From Nitzschia sp. DOCU1 (Eukaryota > Bacillariophyta > Bacillariophyceae > Bacillariales > Bacillariaceae): 64,000 nucleotides of DNA. Positions within the stretch are counted from its first letter, which is position 1, and every line of letters starts with the position of its first letter. Positions 38,901 to 50,575 of the stretch are shown here, piece by piece. The notes under the pieces were generated by a model. That model was not told the origin of the DNA. It did no database searches and saw only the letters and a list, made by a program, of their open reading frames with translations. The translations under genes were made by a program, and so were the position numbers. The stretch spans positions 434,001-498,000 of the forward strand of contig OX595998.1 of NCBI GenBank assembly GCA_951394045.1, read 5' to 3'.

Positions 38901-40540
38901 TCTCTACTTGTTCACGAAGAACAAAGCGGCGCCAAATCCTCATCAAAAACTTCTTGTTGTTCTGCCCGCCGTCATCTGCTGAGAGCATTCGTAGTATCGC
39001 TCCATAAATCTGTGATGTAGTATCAAGAATAGTATCCGGATGATAATAGTAATAGTAGTATTGGTAGTATCTCAAGTAGTACTACTATTACTATCAGTGT
39101 CAAAAGCATTCGTCGTCGCACCCATCAAAATGTTGCAAGGGTCGTTTTTGGAAGAGGGAATCTCAGATGCTGCAAGTGGCAGCTTGAGCATTGATGCAGA
39201 CCGTCAGACAAGCCGACAGCAACTTTTGCAAAGACGCGAGTAAGACAGAGTGGGTACGGGTTTCGTTACCATTAAGCCCATAGTGGAATGAAGTGTGTTA
39301 AGTAAATAAGACATGTCTTACTGGTGTCTTCTTAGAGAAATGATTGGCTACGGTTGATGCCCAGAGAATCCACATCCCTCAATCCGAAAATTTGTAGGGA
39401 AAGGGCAGAAAAAAGAGGGAAAAGGGGAAAAAAGAAGGACAAGAAAAAGAAGTTTTGGGTTCCATCGTGGCAGATTCCATTTGGATCCACGCCTTGAGCC
39501 GAGAAAGAACAATGATTTACTTAACGAAGACCAGAAATGATCTAAGCCTGGGCAGCAAAAAGGGGAACCATTATTGCCTACAGGGAATCCATTAAATCAA
39601 ACTGTGACCATTATCCAATGAAATTGCTTAGCTTTTGTCTTATCTCTGACTTACCAAAAGTCTTATCTCCGAAGCAACGTGCTTTGGAAGAGAAAGAGTC
39701 GATACGATACCCATTACATGTCCGTTCCGATATTTGCAAATTCCAAAAATCAAACGACGACTTTTAATGACTACGACGACGCCCCCATCACCGGTGCTGC
39801 TATCAAATCGGCGGCTGCATATATTCGACACCATTATGACGTCGCCAACATCGCTGGTGCTTCTTTCAAGTCGTCAGTTATTACTGTCCGTTGTTTCAAA
39901 CGAGGACGAAAGTGCGGCGCCGGCGCCGACGGTTGCCGATGATGATGCGATGAACGAAAGACGAAAGCGACGCCACCATTGCTATCGATTTGGTGACTAC
40001 ATTTATTTCTCACTACTGCACCGCTGCCACTGCTGCTGTGTTCAAATGGCGGTTATTTCTCTACTTGTTCACGAAGAACAAAGCGGCGCCAAATCCTCAT
40101 CAAAAACTTCTTGTTGTTCTGCCCGCCGTCATCTGCTGAGAGCATTCGTAGTATCGCTCCATAAATCTGTGATGTAGTATCAAGAATAGTATCCGGATGA
40201 TAATAGTAATAGTAGTATTGGTAGTATCTCAAGTAGTACTACTATTACTATCAGTGTCAAAAGCATTCGTCGTCGCACCCATCAAAATGTTGCAAGGGTC
40301 GTTTTTGGAAGAGGGAATCTCAGATGCTGCGAGTGGCAGCTTGAGCATTGATGCAGACCGTCAGACAAGCCGACAGCAACTTTTGCAAAGACGCGAGTAA
40401 GACAGAGTGGGTACGGGTTTCGTTACCATTAAGCCCATAGTGGAATGAAGTGCGTTAAGTAAATAAGACATGTCTTACTGGTGTCTTCTTAGAGAAATGA
40501 TTGGCTACGGTTGATGCCCAGAGAATCCACATCCCTCAAT
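35913..40540 (+). repeat. Four head-to-tail copies of a 1157-bp unit
   Basis: Unit boundaries are 35913-37069, 37070-38226, 38227-39383 and 39384-40540, each starting CCGAAAATTTGTAGGG. The copies are nearly identical; I saw three single-base differences, all in unit 3 (about 38541, 39175 and 39296). Each unit has a palindrome CGGCGCCGGCGCCG, a hairpin from GATAATAGTAATAGTAGTA to TACTACTATTACTATC, and short ORFs of 147 and 67 codons repeated in every copy. The ORFs are low complexity with no family match. Period and identity show recent tandem duplication. Confidence 0.95.
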
Positions 40541-40920
40541 CCATCCCTCTGCCGAAAGATATCGATGACCAATCGTGTTTTCCGATTTACCACCTACCGA
40601 CCTACCTACACATCCAATGCAATCCGCCGCCTGTCCACCATACCCACATACCAACCTTCCCTGACGCTATGCCTCCCCCAAATCGTCACCCATGACGTCA
40701 TCAACCACCCACACGACCTCCGTCACACATCCCCATGTCCAACCAATCATCTTCGCGCCCGCCCGGTGCCACCAAACCGCTTGCGCTTCGGGGCCCGCTT
40801 GAAGTTGCTTTTCTTTCGGCGACGTCTTTGTGCCTCCGTACGGCGGCACGTGGAATTTGACGCGCGCTCAAAAGTCCGCACCCGTGCATGGCTGTAGCAA
40901 GTCATAATATCATAAAAACA
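40541..40920. promoter_or_regulatory. Upstream region of the methyltransferase-like gene
   Basis: C-rich plus strand with repeated CCTACC/ACCTAC and CCACC motifs (about 40590-40720). It is the likely promoter and 5' leader of the gene starting at 40921. No defined core element was identified. Confidence 0.35.
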
Positions 40921-42231
40921 ATGAAGCCAAGAAGTAAAATAGCCCCCCTTTGTTTCGGACTGCTTTTTCTTACTACCGGTAGCATTTTCGAGATGGCATC
41001 GAGCATGTCTTCGACAAGCAGCAAAAGCAAAAGCAGCACCGTAGAATCCACAACGAATTCCTTCGACCGCATTGCTGAAGAGCTGCAACAATTAGCAGAC
41101 AACCATGGCTTGTACGAACGATCCCGAAATAAGCTTCAGCCAAGGCACATGGCTGAATTTCCCACGGATTCCCTGTTTCATCGATTTTCGAGGTGCGTGT
41201 GCCAGGTGGCGGTGATTCCTCGCAAAGAATTGTTCGAAACGTGGGCCATGGCCGCCTACGTTCATCATCAGTTTCCCTGGGCGAAGCGGATTGCCGACTT
41301 GGCGTGCAGCCATGGACTTCTTTCGTGGGCCTTGCTGCTTCTGGCGAGGAATGACTCCGAAGCTCTCGATCGGACTTGTGTCTGCATTGATTTGAAAATG
41401 CCCATTTCCGCTGAAAAAATTGCCGAAGTCATGTTGAAGGAGTGGCCCCAACTACGAGCAGGGTGGGATTATGTGGAAGCTCCTTTAGAAGCCCTCGAGC
41501 CAGACGCCTCGACTTTGCTAGTAGGCATTCACGCATGTGGCACCCTATCCGACAAAATTGTGGGCCTGGCAATAAAAGGCAATGCTCCCTTGGCCTTGGT
41601 GCCGTGTTGTCACTCCAAAAAGAGTCTCACGCTAGATCAAAAGGCGGACTTTGGTGTTTCATCCTACACATTGGCCGAATTTATTGACTTTCATAGGATT
41701 CAACGGTTGAAAGAGGCTGGATACCTAGTATCGGAAGCTACTATCCCGGAGGTCATCACGCCAAAAAACCGAATTGTCCTCTCCACACCACCCAAAGTGC
41801 CAATGAAAAATTCCCCCCAGCCTAGTTTGGTGGTCACGCGCAAAGGTATTCTCCCTTGGGCCATGCCGGACTTTGCCATCCCGGTTGCTGATTCGGCTCA
41901 AGCCCGTGACAGGGTTCGTGCCTTGGCTGGCCGCCTTGCCAGTCGAGAACGCAAACAAAATCCCCCCGTAGCACAATGTGTTAGCTTCTACTTGCCGCCA
42001 GATAACGTGAACTTGTCCCCCGAAGAAGTGAAAGCGGCGCTACCCACCCCAGATGCGTCGGTCGAGGCGGTGTGCGCCGAGCCCTTTTTTCACACAACGG
42101 CGCAGCGCTATGCAAGAACTTTTCGAGTAACCTACCCACAAGGAGTTACCAAGGCTCAAGCAAAACAACTTCACAAAATGTTGAGAGAACGTATTCCTCG
42201 AACTATTCCGGGAGCGCAAGTGCGGTACTAG
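40921..42231 (+). CDS. SAM-dependent methyltransferase-like protein with C-terminal FDX-ACB-like domain
   Basis: 436 aa from ATG 40921 (AACAATGAAG). An in-frame ATG at 40888 is possible but would precede the hydrophobic N-terminus C-F-G-L-L-F-L-T-T-G, which looks like a signal or targeting peptide. I-A-D-L-A-C-S-H-G-L-L near 122 is a methyltransferase motif I, C-V-C-I-D-L near 155 is the next acidic motif, and G-I-H-A-C-G-T near 201 and V-P-C-C-H-S near 227 are as in the METTL25/GSTCD-type family. Residues about 350-436 resemble a ferredoxin-fold anticodon-binding domain (R-T-F-R-V-T-Y, then a helix). FDXACB1-type proteins combine these two domains. The substrate is unknown but the architecture suggests RNA. 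No intron. Confidence 0.68.
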   Translation: MKPRSKIAPLCFGLLFLTTGSIFEMASSMSSTSSKSKSSTVESTTNSFDRIAEELQQLADNHGLYERSRNKLQPRHMAEFPTDSLFHRFSRCVCQVAVIPRKELFETWAMAAYVHHQFPWAKRIADLACSHGLLSWALLLLARNDSEALDRTCVCIDLKMPISAEKIAEVMLKEWPQLRAGWDYVEAPLEALEPDASTLLVGIHACGTLSDKIVGLAIKGNAPLALVPCCHSKKSLTLDQKADFGVSSYTLAEFIDFHRIQRLKEAGYLVSEATIPEVITPKNRIVLSTPPKVPMKNSPQPSLVVTRKGILPWAMPDFAIPVADSAQARDRVRALAGRLASRERKQNPPVAQCVSFYLPPDNVNLSPEEVKAALPTPDASVEAVCAEPFFHTTAQRYARTFRVTYPQGVTKAQAKQLHKMLRERIPRTIPGAQVRY

Positions 42232-43926
42232 TATTAACTTTACCAGGGGGGATTATTGCGAGTACAGTACCCAGGTTCTTATATCCCCATCCAAGCGGGT
42301 CATTTTTCGTCATCCTGGGATGATTGCTACTGATAGGAGAGATCACTCTGTTCTTCTACTGGTAGCCACCACCACGCCAGCCCCGGGAACCCAAAAGAGA
42401 CAAAGGCCCAAGGGTGAGAAAATACTTCTTTGCTCACTTTCTCTGGTCGACCAAAATTGAACCGTACACAAATCTCCTCTCCCTATGTGTTGGGCCAGTG
42501 CCTTATTCCCTGGCTTTTGGGAAGGCGTTCCGCTCAAAAGCACAAGACACTGGATTCGCAGGGCTTTGGTCAGCAGAATCTTATTCGGGTGATCATTCGG
42601 TTGGTGGTAGCCGTGCTGTCGCGATGGGGCACCTGAATTGTTCACCACCATAAAAGATGCTGAGACTCTCATGCATCTTTTTTAACAGGAGTTTCGATAC
42701 GCCCACGACGACTGACTTGGAAAAGGATAACGAGTCTGCTCCCAACTCTTCCCAGAAAGGTTTGGATGAAGAAGACGATATAGGCAGGCTATGGTTCAGA
42801 AAGATGAACGTGAAATGTCACTCATGGAACGCATCAGAGCAAAAGCCGTCGGGTCGGTAAGCAAGGCTACTTAACGATGCTCTCGGAACCAGTTTGTCGT
42901 CATGTTTCGATCTCGATAGTTCCGATACTACCACCGGCAATGCGAATACAGAAATCATGGAGTCATCTGAAATTTCTCAAATAAGACATTTTCTCCTACA
43001 TGCCTTGTCGAAACGATTCAGAAACGCCCAAGGTTCGCCCATTGAAGATCCACACGGCGGCCAATTTGGGTGTTGCCAAGAACGAACTGAAAGACTATTT
43101 AGGTTTATCATTATAACATAGCGACTAGTTAAACTCCAATCCCGATAGCACGGTCTCGTGCGTTTTGGCAGCGGCTAACCAAACACTTTCCGAGTCGGGG
43201 GATCGGTCGCAAACACTTGCATGAATTTATCTCGGGCTGTTTCCTCGACTTGTCCGGCCAACCAACCTTCCTTGGCTCGAAGCAATCAGCACAATTATAT
43301 TCGGGGCAATCGTTCCGACGCGGCCTTACAAACATCATCTAAACGATCGGCAGAGCTATTGTCGTTTAAACTCGACGGCTTAGCGTCCACAAGGAATGTA
43401 TGTTAGTAAAGTGTTGCATGGCATGGGTCAAAATAGCTCGAGTGTTGGCTACGGAACCACGTGGTATGCTCCATACATCTTCTTGATCCTTCTTGAATGA
43501 GTTTTCCAGCCGTTTCTTCGAGCTAGCGTCAACAGAAGAAAACTTGTGTCCGTGTATCGTAGTATCTTTGATGATTTTTCTAGATTTGCGCACCCCCAGG
43601 GTGGGCTCGCTCGCAGTAGTCCTTGTTTCTTCCAGTCATGAGCTATGTTGAACTTTTCAGTCCCGATATCGGCGGCGGAGGCGTCCTGCTGGCTCTATCT
43701 CTCTCTGCTTCCACTCATCACAACCACAGTACGCACGCAGGGCGAACTTCCAATCGACGATGCTGGACGAATTCGAGAATGTAGTACTTCCTGTAGGATG
43801 ACGTCCGTTGGTGTTGCAGACCATCATCGTATCATACAGTATCGTAGCTATTCCATCCGACGAAGCGCCAACACTTCCATTTTCAGGCAACAAAGGTCAG
43901 AATCTGCATCCTCCAGTCCTGCCAAT
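42232..43926. other. Intergenic region upstream of phytoene desaturase
   Basis: About 1.7 kb. Two plus-strand ORFs in the same frame (42657-42860 and 42894-43121), separated by one stop codon, may be remnants of a small gene of unknown family. The frame of phytoene desaturase is open back to 43645 but this part lacks a targeting signal and is probably 5' leader. It should contain the promoter; light-response elements could not be identified by eye. Confidence 0.4.
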
Positions 43927-45813
43927 ATGAAGTTGACTTTCCCATCCGCCCTACTTTTCCTGTCCTACGGATCTTTGGCCTTCGCGCCTCACACTCGTTT
44001 GATGCCACCAAGGCAAGCAGCACAGAATGGGAATGCCTTGGTGATGAGAGACTACCCCAAGCCGAACGTGGAGAATACCGAGAACTATCGCAGCTATGAA
44101 GCCCTTTCCAAGTCTTTTACTACGTCACTGAAGGCGCGACCTGGCGAAAAGAAAAAGGTCGCCATCATTGGAGGCGGACTATCCGGCTTGGCCGCAGCCA
44201 AGTATCTTGTCGATGCCGGGCACGAGCCTACTGTTTACGAAGCGCGTGATGTTCTTGGTGGAAAAGTTTCTGCTTGGCAAGACAAGGACGGCGACTGGAT
44301 TGAAACTGGTCTGCATATCTTCTTTGGGGCCTACCCAAATATGATGAACCTGTTTGCTGAGCTGGACATTCATGATCGTCTCCAGTGGAAGGTGCACAAG
44401 ATGATTTTTGCGATGCAAGAGCTGCCAGGTGAATTCACTACCTTCGACTTCATACCAGGGATTCCGGCACCGTTCAATTTCGGACTTGCTATTCTCATGA
44501 ATCAAAAGATGCTGACGTTCCCAGAGAAACTTCAGACTGCGCCTCCTCTTTTGCCCATGTTGATCGAAGGCCAGTCGTTTATTGACGCACAGGACGAACT
44601 TTCGGTGACCGATTTCATGCGAAAGTATGGCATGCCGGAGCGAATCAACGAAGAGGTCTTCATCGCCATGGCCAAGGCGCTCGACTTTATCGACCCTGAC
44701 AAGCTCAGCATGACAGTAGTTTTGACGGCTATGAACCGTTTTTTGAACGAAGACAACGGACTTCAAATGGCTTTCTTGGACGGAAACCAGCCGGATCGCC
44801 TCTGTGAGCCTATGAAACAGCACATAGAAGCAAGGGGTGGTAAAGTCGTCATGAATGCAGCCGTGAAAGAAATTGTCACCAATGATGATGGGACGGTGAG
44901 CCATTTGCTGATGCGCTCCGGGGAAAAGGTCGAAGCAGACGAGTACATCTCGGCAATGCCCGTTGACATTATGAAGCGTATGACCCCCAAGGCATGGCAA
45001 AAGATGCCTTATTTCCGACAATTCGACGAGCTCGAGGGCATCCCGGTGATCAATTTGCACATGTGGTTCGACCGAAAGCTCAAGGCTGTGGATCACCTTT
45101 GCTTCTCCAGGTCACCGCTTCTGAGTGTATATGCCGATATGAGTGTGACCTGCAAAGAATACTACGATGATAAACAAAGTATGCTGGAACTTGTTTTCGC
45201 GCCATGCTCTCCCATCGCAGGTGGAAACGTAAATTGGATCAACAAGTCGGACGAGGAGATTATCGATGCAACCATGGGAGAACTTGCTCGTCTATTCCCC
45301 ACCGAGATCGCCGCAGACGAAAAATGGCCTGCGACGAAGAACCAAGGTCCTCAGGGACAAGCCAGGCTGAGAAAATACGCAGTCGTGAAGGTTCCTCGAA
45401 GTGTGTATGCCGCCATTCCAGGTAAGCATAGTTGATGCGCGGAAATTTTCTTTTGCCTTTGACTAACTGTTTTATTTGCAGGACGCAATAAGTATCGACC
45501 GAGTCAACGAACTCCCATCCCAAACTTCACTATGGCAGGTGATTGGACATCGCAAAAGTACCTGGGATCTATGGAAGGGGCCGTCTTCGGAGGTAAACTC
45601 GCCGCTGAGGTGGTTGCCAAGAAAGCCAAGATGTTGGAACTCCCTCCTGTCAAGGAAATCCAGCCCGACATTATCGCCGCAGCCGAGCGCTACGAGCCGC
45701 GAGAGCCGCTCGGAGTTAAAGGAGATGGTGCCATCGCTTTTGGAGGAGGGGCTTCGCTAACAACCGAAAACGAAAGCCTCCTTCGGGAAGTCGACCCCGT
45801 CCAATTTGCGTAG
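43927..45813 (+). CDS. PDS: 15-cis-phytoene desaturase, plastid-targeted
   Basis: Converts phytoene to zeta-carotene in carotenoid biosynthesis, in the plastid, using FAD and passing electrons to plastoquinone. Exon 1 is 43927-45421 and exon 2 is 45482-45813; the 60-bp intron (GTAAGC...TTGCAG) joins I-P-G to R-N-K in phase, giving 608 aa. The N-terminus is a signal peptide ending S-L-A-F-A-P, the diatom A-S-A-F-A-P-type plastid import motif. The FAD-binding motif V-A-I-I-G-G-G-L-S-G-L-A-A-A is at about 78-91, with E-A-R-D-V-L-G-G-K following. The C-terminal flavin motif is M-A-G-D-W-T-S-Q-K-Y-L-G-S-M-E-G-A. The frame is intact. An upstream in-frame ATG at 43645 would mask the signal peptide and is rejected. 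Confidence 0.95.
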
Positions 45814-46547
45814 CGTCAGTGTCAACTATAATCAGCTATTTCCTGTATACAATGCTATTCAACACAAAATGATATTAATGCTACAGAAGTGGTTTCGGCT
45901 TTTCGTTTTTCAATCATGTTGCCAATTTATGATTTGTGCTTCCTAAAGCTCCATCAACAGTATAAGTGAGTAGTTTCATCAATGACGTTAGTGCTTCGAA
46001 GAATTAGAAGCGGAGGCAAGGTGCTTCGATTGGAGATAGGGACGACTCAAAAAGAAATTACACAAACTATCTTCCGAAAGGCTTCCTCACTGATCGCTGA
46101 GACTAGGAGAATAAAGGGAGACGATGTTTCCCCGTGTGTCCCATTGAATAATAACGCCTTCAAGAGATGTGAATATTTCGAGAAAATCATGTGTACTTCG
46201 CATAGCGTATGTACGTACCTGGTAAATGACGACGTCGCCCTCATTTCTTTTCATGCCAAGATTTGTTTTAACTATGGTACGTACGAGTATTAATAATGAC
46301 CACTCCTAACCAGAAATGTGTTGCTGCCAGAATACGGAAAAATGGTAAAATCTAGCTAGACCTTGATCCTCAACTATCCAATAGCGGATGAGCAGTAGTA
46401 GTGCCCACGGGTAGGGATGGCCGATCGGATGACATGAGTGAAAAACTGGAAATGACACGTGAGTGTTCTGATGTTCGTTGACCACCAGCGTTGCTTGGGC
46501 GGACGTGCTCTGTCATGACTTGGTAACTACCCAACCACTCTCTCGCT
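45814..46547. other. Spacer between convergent genes
   Basis: Holds the 3' regions of phytoene desaturase (plus) and the TPR-like gene (minus). A 103-codon plus-strand ORF at 45982-46293 has no family features and is not called. Confidence 0.45.
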
Positions 46548-49013
46548 TCAACGTGCGTCTGTTCGACGCCAAACAGCAAAATGCTCCTTTTCAGAGTCTT
46601 TGCCTTTCTTAACCTCCGCTGGTATTTTGGTAATTAGGAGCGTGGAATCGACAGTCATTATTTGCTGTGGTTGTGACACCGTGGCCAAGAAGCCGGAATT
46701 TCTGGTGCTCCCAAACATGCCGAAGATACTCCCGGCTGTACACTCCGTCTTGACATCCTCCCTGACGAGAATCCGCCTTTCACCTTGTATTTGTAGCTTC
46801 CCGGAACACTTCACTTTGGCCAAGCCCGACGGTCCAGTTGCTGTAAAAGTCATCCGCATGGTCGAAAACTCTTGGACGGCAGATGTTGTGTTAAAGAAGG
46901 AAACACCGTCCCCTTGTTTGTCAGCAAGAAGCTGTAGCTTCCATGTACCATCCAGGTTCTCCATCATCTGTTCTGGACTCATAAGTACAAATTCGTCAAG
47001 CGACGTCTCCGATCTTCCCAGCTCGCCTTTTGGCTGTCCGGCAACGATAGGCTGTCCGTTGATGTAAGCGGTTGGTTCCTGTTTAATCTGTGATCGTGTC
47101 TCTTGCTCCAATGCATCGTCAAAATGCCTTGCCATGGAGCGCAGGGCTTGAATAACTTTGAGCCGGCCCACCTCACCCTAGCGATAGTAGGGAACGCCGT
47201 TTGCCAATGAGCCACAGTCGATGAGTATTTACCTCCCGTATCACAACAATCGTACCTTTCCAGTTGCTTTCAACAATATTTGACGCGCCTCACGATTCGA
47301 CCTCACCACTGACTCCGTCAATTTCTTATAGAATCCGTTTTCTGTATCTATGTATCCTGTTCGGTAGACATCGTCGAAGTTCTGAATAAAATCCTGACCA
47401 AAGTGCGTCGCATCCTATCAATCGAAACAATAGGGTAAGATAGGCCGAAATTAATTCAGAAGCTTGCGATATCAACCGACACAAACACTCACGATGAAAG
47501 TTGATTTTATCTTTTTCCGGCTGAAATCTGAACTCACGTCTTTCATGAATTCCATAGCTTCCAAACCATATAGAAGACGCCGGGCGTTAAACTTTACACG
47601 CCGAACGATATGAGGCTTCGTCCAAAAGAAACCACCGTAAGCGGAACGCCATCAAACTTACTTTCACATCTTCCATCCGGCACGTGGTCAATGTCTTGTA
47701 GACCTGATACGCCTCCTGGGTCCTTCCGCTCGCCTCATAGGCCATAGCGAGCTCTAGGAACACCTTGGAACCAACTGTAGACATTACAAACTTGTAAGTC
47801 CGTCCATTGCCAACTGCCAGCTCTATCGGTGGCGAGTGGTGCGCTTACCTTTCGAATTGGTAGAACACCATTGACTGACCTTTAGTTGAACAAGCAAAAT
47901 AATAGGTAAGTCGTCCGACGAGGGGCGTAAGACGAACGATCATACGTGCAAATACTATGAGATGTCTCCTAGAGACGTGCAACGAACCTTCTCCAACGCC
48001 GAGACAGCGGTGGCATAGACCCCCCTTTCCATCGCAAGCTGAGCAATCCGAAGGGCCTCGGCGATTTGGTCGGCGTGCTCCTTTTCACTCGGAACGTCAA
48101 TGCCTGCTTTTCTTCTATATTCCTGCAAAAGTTTCTGGGTGTTCATATCAGCGACCATGTCGTCTTCCTTCGAAAACCCGGCACCCACCCGTCGTCCTCC
48201 TCCGTATGCCTTGCTGATGTCTTTTGGCCGTGGGAATGCTCCCCAACTTCCACTTTTGGGTTTGTACAGGTCAGTCGGAGTACTATTACCGGCTTTTTGC
48301 CATGTTCCTCCTACCCCACTAGTAGTTGTGGTAGGCTTAGGATTATTTGGTGGTTCGACCCTGGGCGTATTCGCCAATATTTTCGCCGCCTCTTGGGCGT
48401 CTTTACGCTGTTTTTCGGCCAACTTGGCTTCGACCAGCTCAACAAGCTCTTCTTCCGACATCTCGAGGCTATCAGCTACTTCTTCCTTGAAGAGACTAGG
48501 ATCAATGGATATTCTCGATGCATAAAGAGCAGAGGGTTGCATTTCTGCAGCCTGTTTACTCTGTCCTTGATCACGGGGCAACAATCCTATTCTGCCTCTG
48601 GGCTCTTCAGCCACAGTTTGATCTGCCAACGGTTCGCCTTCGAGTTCATATTCCTCAAGCGAGTCAATCTCTTGCTGAATATTTGCCACTTCGCCACTTC
48701 CGCCCTCGGAATCTCCAAAGCCCAGAAGACTGCTTTTCTTCGATCCAAGTTTATTTCTCACTTTGTCCTCGTATGACAGGGACGAGGTTGCAATATCTGG
48801 GGACTTGTTAAGTTTCCCCTGTCGCTTCAGCTGCATTATTTTTCTCTTAATCTCTTCTTCACGAGCCCCCATTTTTAACACAAGCAACGAGGTGGAACAC
48901 CTATTCCGCACGTCAGTGTTTATCGTGACCAGGCCGAGCTGGAGACCAGACGCCAGCACGATAAATGCAGACGTCCACACGAGTAGCCCAGCCCGCGTCA
49001 TTTTGAAGGTCAT
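46548..49013 (-). CDS. TPR-like protein with lipocalin/fibrillin-like C-terminus, six exons
   Basis: Exons 49013-47988, 47879-47849, 47774-47662, 47591-47538, 47414-47256 and 47177-46548 join in phase to 670 aa. Donors are GTTCGT, GTAAGC, GTAAGT, GTGAGT and GTACGA; all acceptors end in AG. The N-terminus (about 5-25) is hydrophobic, [14 protein letters not shown], so secretion or plastid import through the ER is likely, although no clear A-F-A-P motif is seen. Residues 40-330 are charged and low complexity. About 320-390 carry helical TPR-like repeats ([18 protein letters not shown]). The C-terminal 140 residues, starting L-D-G-T-W-K-L, resemble a lipocalin or plastid fibrillin barrel. The role is unknown; the small exons are predicted, not proven. 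Confidence 0.72.
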
Positions 49014-49441
49014 GACAGGTTCGTCAGGGCACTGTTGCTAGACTATCACGGCGAGCGAGATGCTCAAGGGGGGTCATCTACATGCGACCTTATAGATCCA
49101 ACAAGCAATTGAGAAACTCGACTTTGGTATCTCGATATGCTCACGTGTTCGCAGCCCGATGACATGGTCCACTTCAAGAACAAATATGAAAGAAAATTAT
49201 TGACGTGGCGACATGATGGAAGGATCGAACGATACTATTATTAATACGTACTGTGACTGTATCATAAAGTACATATGGTAGGATACTTAACTATTATTTC
49301 ATAGTTCTTATCCCTGCGGGGGTTAAAGTTGGCTCACATCGGCAAATTTTCGTCGCACACATGTCGCGCGTGCCAGCCTGGCCCCACGGGCCCCACCGTA
49401 GAAAGTCTAATGTATTCTACAGAAATTTTGGGCAAAACGGC

Positions 49442-49606
49442 AAGCTACTACCGTCCGACGTTGCAGAGCTGGCACATACTCAGTATTAACAAAAACTAAA
49501 CATACCAATGAAAACTTTGCTAACTCCGCCAACTTTCGTCTCATTTGAGCGACGCAGAAATCCAGCCGGAAGGGTTAGTTTGGTTGGCTTGAATGGCGGC
49601 TCCACC
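49442..49606 (+). repeat. Diverged direct repeat, copy A
   Basis: Shares CCGTCCGACGTTGCAGAG and TCTCATTTGAGCGACG with 49914-50076, with roughly three quarters of positions matching by eye. Unit type unknown. Confidence 0.65.
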
Positions 49607-49913
49607 ATGAATTTTGTGAGCGCGAGGGGGCGGTGCCGGCGCGCATTAATTTCGTCCCGTGTTAATTTCGCCAACAAACCATGAGGCAAGTAGTAACCAC
49701 TCATATAATATAGGACTAGTGAGCTAAACTAACAAAACCAATGTAACTAATCGATCAAATATGATGTTGACACATCTATTACATTAGTGTAGAGTCGATA
49801 GATTCGATGGGTGCCAACTCTGCAGTAGTCGACGTTTTGCCATGGGGTCAAAATATTTTCTTCCAAGCCCCACTCCTAATTATCGCGGTGATTTACCGTG
49901 TGCGCGCGGTAAC

Positions 49914-50076
49914 CAGCTACTTCCGTCCGACGTTGCAGAGTCAGCACATACTCAATATTAGCAAAACCGTATGATATCTATTAAAACTGCACGAAGTCCG
50001 CTACCTTTCTTCTCATTTGAGCGACGAGATAATCCAGCTGGAAGGGGTCGTTTTGGTGGCTTGAATAGTGGGCCCC
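49914..50076 (+). repeat. Diverged direct repeat, copy B
   Basis: Partner of 49442-49606, 472 bp downstream. Both copies end with a GGTGGCTTGAAT or GTTGGCTTGAAT stretch. Confidence 0.65.
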
Positions 50077-50403
50077 ATTTCTAATTTACCGCGGTATACC
50101 GCGTGCGCGCCTCGAGCCCCCAGGGGCCCCACGTGGGGCGTGGGGCGTGGGGCCCCGCCCCGCGCGATGCAACTAGGGCAACCTCCCAACAGCACGCAAT
50201 GGCGCCGGCACCTGCTCGACCTCCCAAACAATCCACCCTCGGCACGACAGAACCCACAAAACACCACCCCACATCCTTTTCTCTGGCACCACCCCTCCTA
50301 CCACCAACCACCACACGCATACAGTACCCAAAGGTCCCGAACCTAGCCACCATCCTAGTCTACAACCCGATCATAAAATAATTAAAGTCCCATCTACCGG
50401 TAC

Positions 50404-50575
50404 TATTAAAGCAGCGAAAAGTGCGCGCTATCCATTTAGCAGCTACCTGGACGATCGGAAAGGAACGATCTCGCCAAATGGCTGAAGCGATAACGGCTAC
50501 CTGGAAAGGCAGCTAAGTCTCACGACTCATCCGACTTTTTCACCCATTAGGGATCATCAGCGCTAGTCTGCACAC
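50404..50575 (+). repeat. 172-bp direct repeat, left copy
   Basis: Matches 61964-62135 over its whole length, including GACGATCGGAAAGGAACGAT and TTTTTCACCCATTAGGGATC, at roughly 90% by eye. The pair brackets the Gypsy/piggyBac composite. Identity as an LTR is not established: no TG...CA ends or target duplication were seen. Confidence 0.8.

Larger units (their letters stand above)
49014..50403. other. Intergenic repeats, no gene recognised
   Basis: Contains a pair of diverged direct repeats (49442-49606 and 49914-50076) and, near 49890 and 50090, GTGCGCGC-rich CGCGGTA palindromic bits. A C-rich stretch follows (50110-50330). ORFs here have no family features. Confidence 0.5.

Noticed and set aside
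35913..40540. CRISPR-like or centromeric satellite array
   Set aside because: A 1157-bp unit in four direct copies has no spacers, and four copies are too few to call a satellite.
43645..43926. N-terminal extension of phytoene desaturase to an upstream ATG
   Set aside because: It would bury the signal peptide and A-F-A-P import motif. The later ATG at 43927 fits diatom plastid targeting.
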